This document shows positions 46,541 to 47,874 of a DNA stretch of 47,874 nt, in pieces. Source of the stretch: Paracoccus shandongensis (lineage in GTDB: Bacteria; Pseudomonadota; Alphaproteobacteria; Rhodobacterales; Rhodobacteraceae). Every line of letters begins with the position of its first letter. The first letter of the stretch is position 1. The stretch is taken from the NCBI RefSeq assembly GCF_017315735.1, contig NZ_JAFLRK010000029.1, positions 1-47,874 on the forward strand, read 5' to 3'. The notes beneath the pieces were generated by a model. That model was not told the origin of the DNA. It saw only the letters and a list, made by a program, of their open reading frames with translations, and made no database searches. The translations under genes and the position numbers were made by a program.

Positions 46541-47874
46541 CCGACATCCAGGACATCGACGTGCTGATCCTTGGCGCGGGGATCAACGGCGCGGGCCTGT
46601 TCCGCGACCTGTGCGACCAGGGCCTGCGCTGCGTGATCGCCGACAAGGGCGATTTCGGGGGCGGCACATCGGCCGCGCCCTCGCGGTTGATCCATGGCGG
46701 CATCAAGTATCTGGAAACGGGCGAATTGCGGCTGGTCGCGCAATCGACGCTGGAACGGAACCTGCTGCTGAAGAACGCGCCGCATCTGGTGCGCCCGCTG
46801 CCCACGGTGATTCCGATCTTTTCCTGGCTGAAGGGCGTCACGGCGGCCCTGCGCACGCTGCTGGGATCGACCACCGCCCCGCGCAGCCGGGGCGCGGTGC
46901 TGATGAAGACCGGGCTGGCGATGTATGACTTCTATGGCCGCCGCCACCGGGTCATGCCGCGCCACCAGATCTGGTCCCGCAGGCGCGCGCTTCGGGAAAT
47001 CCCGCCGCTGACCTCCCGCATCGTCGCGGCGGGCCAGTATTACGACGCCGCCGTCACCCTGCCCGAACGCCTGGTCTGGGAACTGCTGGCCGAGGGGATG
47101 CGCGCCAATCCCGCCGCGCGCGCCTGGAACTATACCATGCTGGAAGGGACCGACGGCGACACGCTGCGCCTGGCGACCCCCGGAGGGCTGCGGGTGCTGC
47201 GCCCCCGGATCGTCGTGAACGCCGCCGGTCCCTGGATCGACCGGGTGAACGCGGCGCTTGGCGCGCCCTCGCGCCTGATCGGCGGCACCAAGGGGTCGCA
47301 TATCCTGCTGGACCATCCCGGCCTGATCGCCGCGCTGAAGGGCCGCATGATCTATTTCGAGGCCGACGACGGCCGCATCTGCCTGGTCTATGACTATCTG
47401 GGCCGGGCGCTGGTGGGATCGACCGACATCCGCGACGACGATCCCGACAACGTGGCCTGCGATGATGCCGAGATCGACTATTTCCTGGATGCCCTGCGCG
47501 GGTTGCTGCCCGGCCTGTCCTTCGACCGGGGCCAGATCGTCTATGCCTATTCCGGGATCCGCCCCCTGCCCGCGTCGGATGCGGCCAATCCCGGCCTGAT
47601 CAGCCGCGACCATTCCGCCCCCGTGGCCGAACCCGCAGGCGCGCGGCGCTGGCCGATCATCTCTCTGGTGGGCGGAAAATGGACTACCTTCCGCGGCTTT
47701 GCCGAGGAGGTGGCCGACGTGATCCTGTCCCGCCTGGGCCAGCCCCGCCGCCGCGACACCCGGCTGTCCCCGATCGGCGGCGGGCGCGACTATCCCGCCG
47801 ATCCGCAGGCCTGGGCGCGTCAGGCCGCCCGCGACAGCGGGGCCGCGCCCGACCGCGCGGCGGCCCTTCTGGCG
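46537..47874 (+). CDS. GlpD/EryB-type FAD-dependent polyol-phosphate dehydrogenase (3' end outside window)
   Basis: The frame starts at ATG 46537, overlapping the kinase stop by 4 bases, and stays open to the window edge (446 residues seen). The FAD loop is LILGAGINGAGLFRD (10-24), followed by GGGTSAAPSRLIHGGIKYLETGE, the glycerol-3-phosphate dehydrogenase signature. Further family motifs are VVNAAGPWIDRVN and LVGGKWTTFRGFAEE. It should oxidise a polyol phosphate and pass electrons to quinone at the inner membrane. Glycerol 3-phosphate or erythritol phosphate are the likely substrates; pairing with a non-GlpK-like FGGY kinase favours the EryB type. Confidence 0.9.
   Translation, partial: MTDIQDIDVLILGAGINGAGLFRDLCDQGLRCVIADKGDFGGGTSAAPSRLIHGGIKYLETGELRLVAQSTLERNLLLKNAPHLVRPLPTVIPIFSWLKGVTAALRTLLGSTTAPRSRGAVLMKTGLAMYDFYGRRHRVMPRHQIWSRRRALREIPPLTSRIVAAGQYYDAAVTLPERLVWELLAEGMRANPAARAWNYTMLEGTDGDTLRLATPGGLRVLRPRIVVNAAGPWIDRVNAALGAPSRLIGGTKGSHILLDHPGLIAALKGRMIYFEADDGRICLVYDYLGRALVGSTDIRDDDPDNVACDDAEIDYFLDALRGLLPGLSFDRGQIVYAYSGIRPLPASDAANPGLISRDHSAPVAEPAGARRWPIISLVGGKWTTFRGFAEEVADVILSRLGQPRRRDTRLSPIGGGRDYPADPQAWARQAARDSGAAPDRAAALLA

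Overview
The window is high-GC, densely coded DNA that reads as a chromosomal segment of an alphaproteobacterium, most likely Paracoccus or a close Rhodobacteraceae relative. That assignment is inferred from protein style, GC-rich codon use and gene content; no rRNA or tRNA is present to confirm it. I see no insertion sequence, prophage or CRISPR array. Most long reading frames on the strand opposite a recognised gene are GC-driven shadows and are not annotated.

Region 1 (1-2850): the 3' end of an FtsX-type ABC transporter permease, a reverse-strand zinc alcohol dehydrogenase of the YahK/CAD type, and two tandem small, hydrophilic, probably disordered proteins.

Region 2 (2935-25733): a nearly complete phenylacetate (paa) degradation locus. 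PaaX is followed by paaJ-A-B-C-D-E, an extra PaaA/PaaC-family protein, then paaZ-paaY. After a small foreign-looking interruption (GSU2403-type nucleotidyltransferase, a 25-bp-arm inverted repeat, a broken ParD-like antitoxin) comes a reverse-strand operon paaG-paaI-paaK-paaR (TetR). Divergent from paaG is paaN, a complete branched-chain-amino-acid-type ABC transporter (livKHMGF), a fused enoyl-CoA hydratase/3-hydroxyacyl-CoA dehydrogenase that probably does the PaaF and PaaH steps, and a YbgC-type thioesterase. Together these encode uptake, CoA activation (PaaK), ring epoxidation (PaaABCDE), isomerisation to oxepin-CoA (PaaG), hydrolytic ring opening and aldehyde oxidation (PaaZ), beta-oxidation (fusion protein, PaaJ) and thioesterase rescue (PaaI, PaaY). 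Two near-palindromes of the form ACCGANCGGNCGGT, one before paaJ and one between paaG and paaN, look like shared TetR (PaaR) operators.

Region 3 (25787-27303): a ribbon-helix-helix regulator with a TTG start and a 16-bp palindrome over its promoter, followed by a PHB-depolymerase-family esterase.

Region 4 (27331-44952): a mixed set that includes a zinc alcohol dehydrogenase with a membrane-anchored hypothetical, an M42 aminopeptidase, a divergent Mfd-like helicase, an acetolactate-synthase-like TPP enzyme, a small hydrophilic protein, and an overlapping operon glgE - treS:maltokinase fusion - glgB - ndh (GlgE alpha-glucan pathway plus type II NADH dehydrogenase).

Region 5 (45020-47874): an FGGY sugar/polyol kinase overlapping a GlpD/EryB-type FAD dehydrogenase that runs off the window.

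The most striking unlisted signal is regulatory. Six elements GGAAC-N16/17-NGTT, the promoter form of the alphaproteobacterial general-stress sigma factor EcfG, sit in the correct orientation 21-64 bases before the start codons of the YahK-type alcohol dehydrogenase, the second alcohol dehydrogenase, the M42 peptidase, a small hydrophilic protein, glgE, and the gene divergent from glgE. This suggests that the non-paa genes in the window belong largely to one stress regulon.
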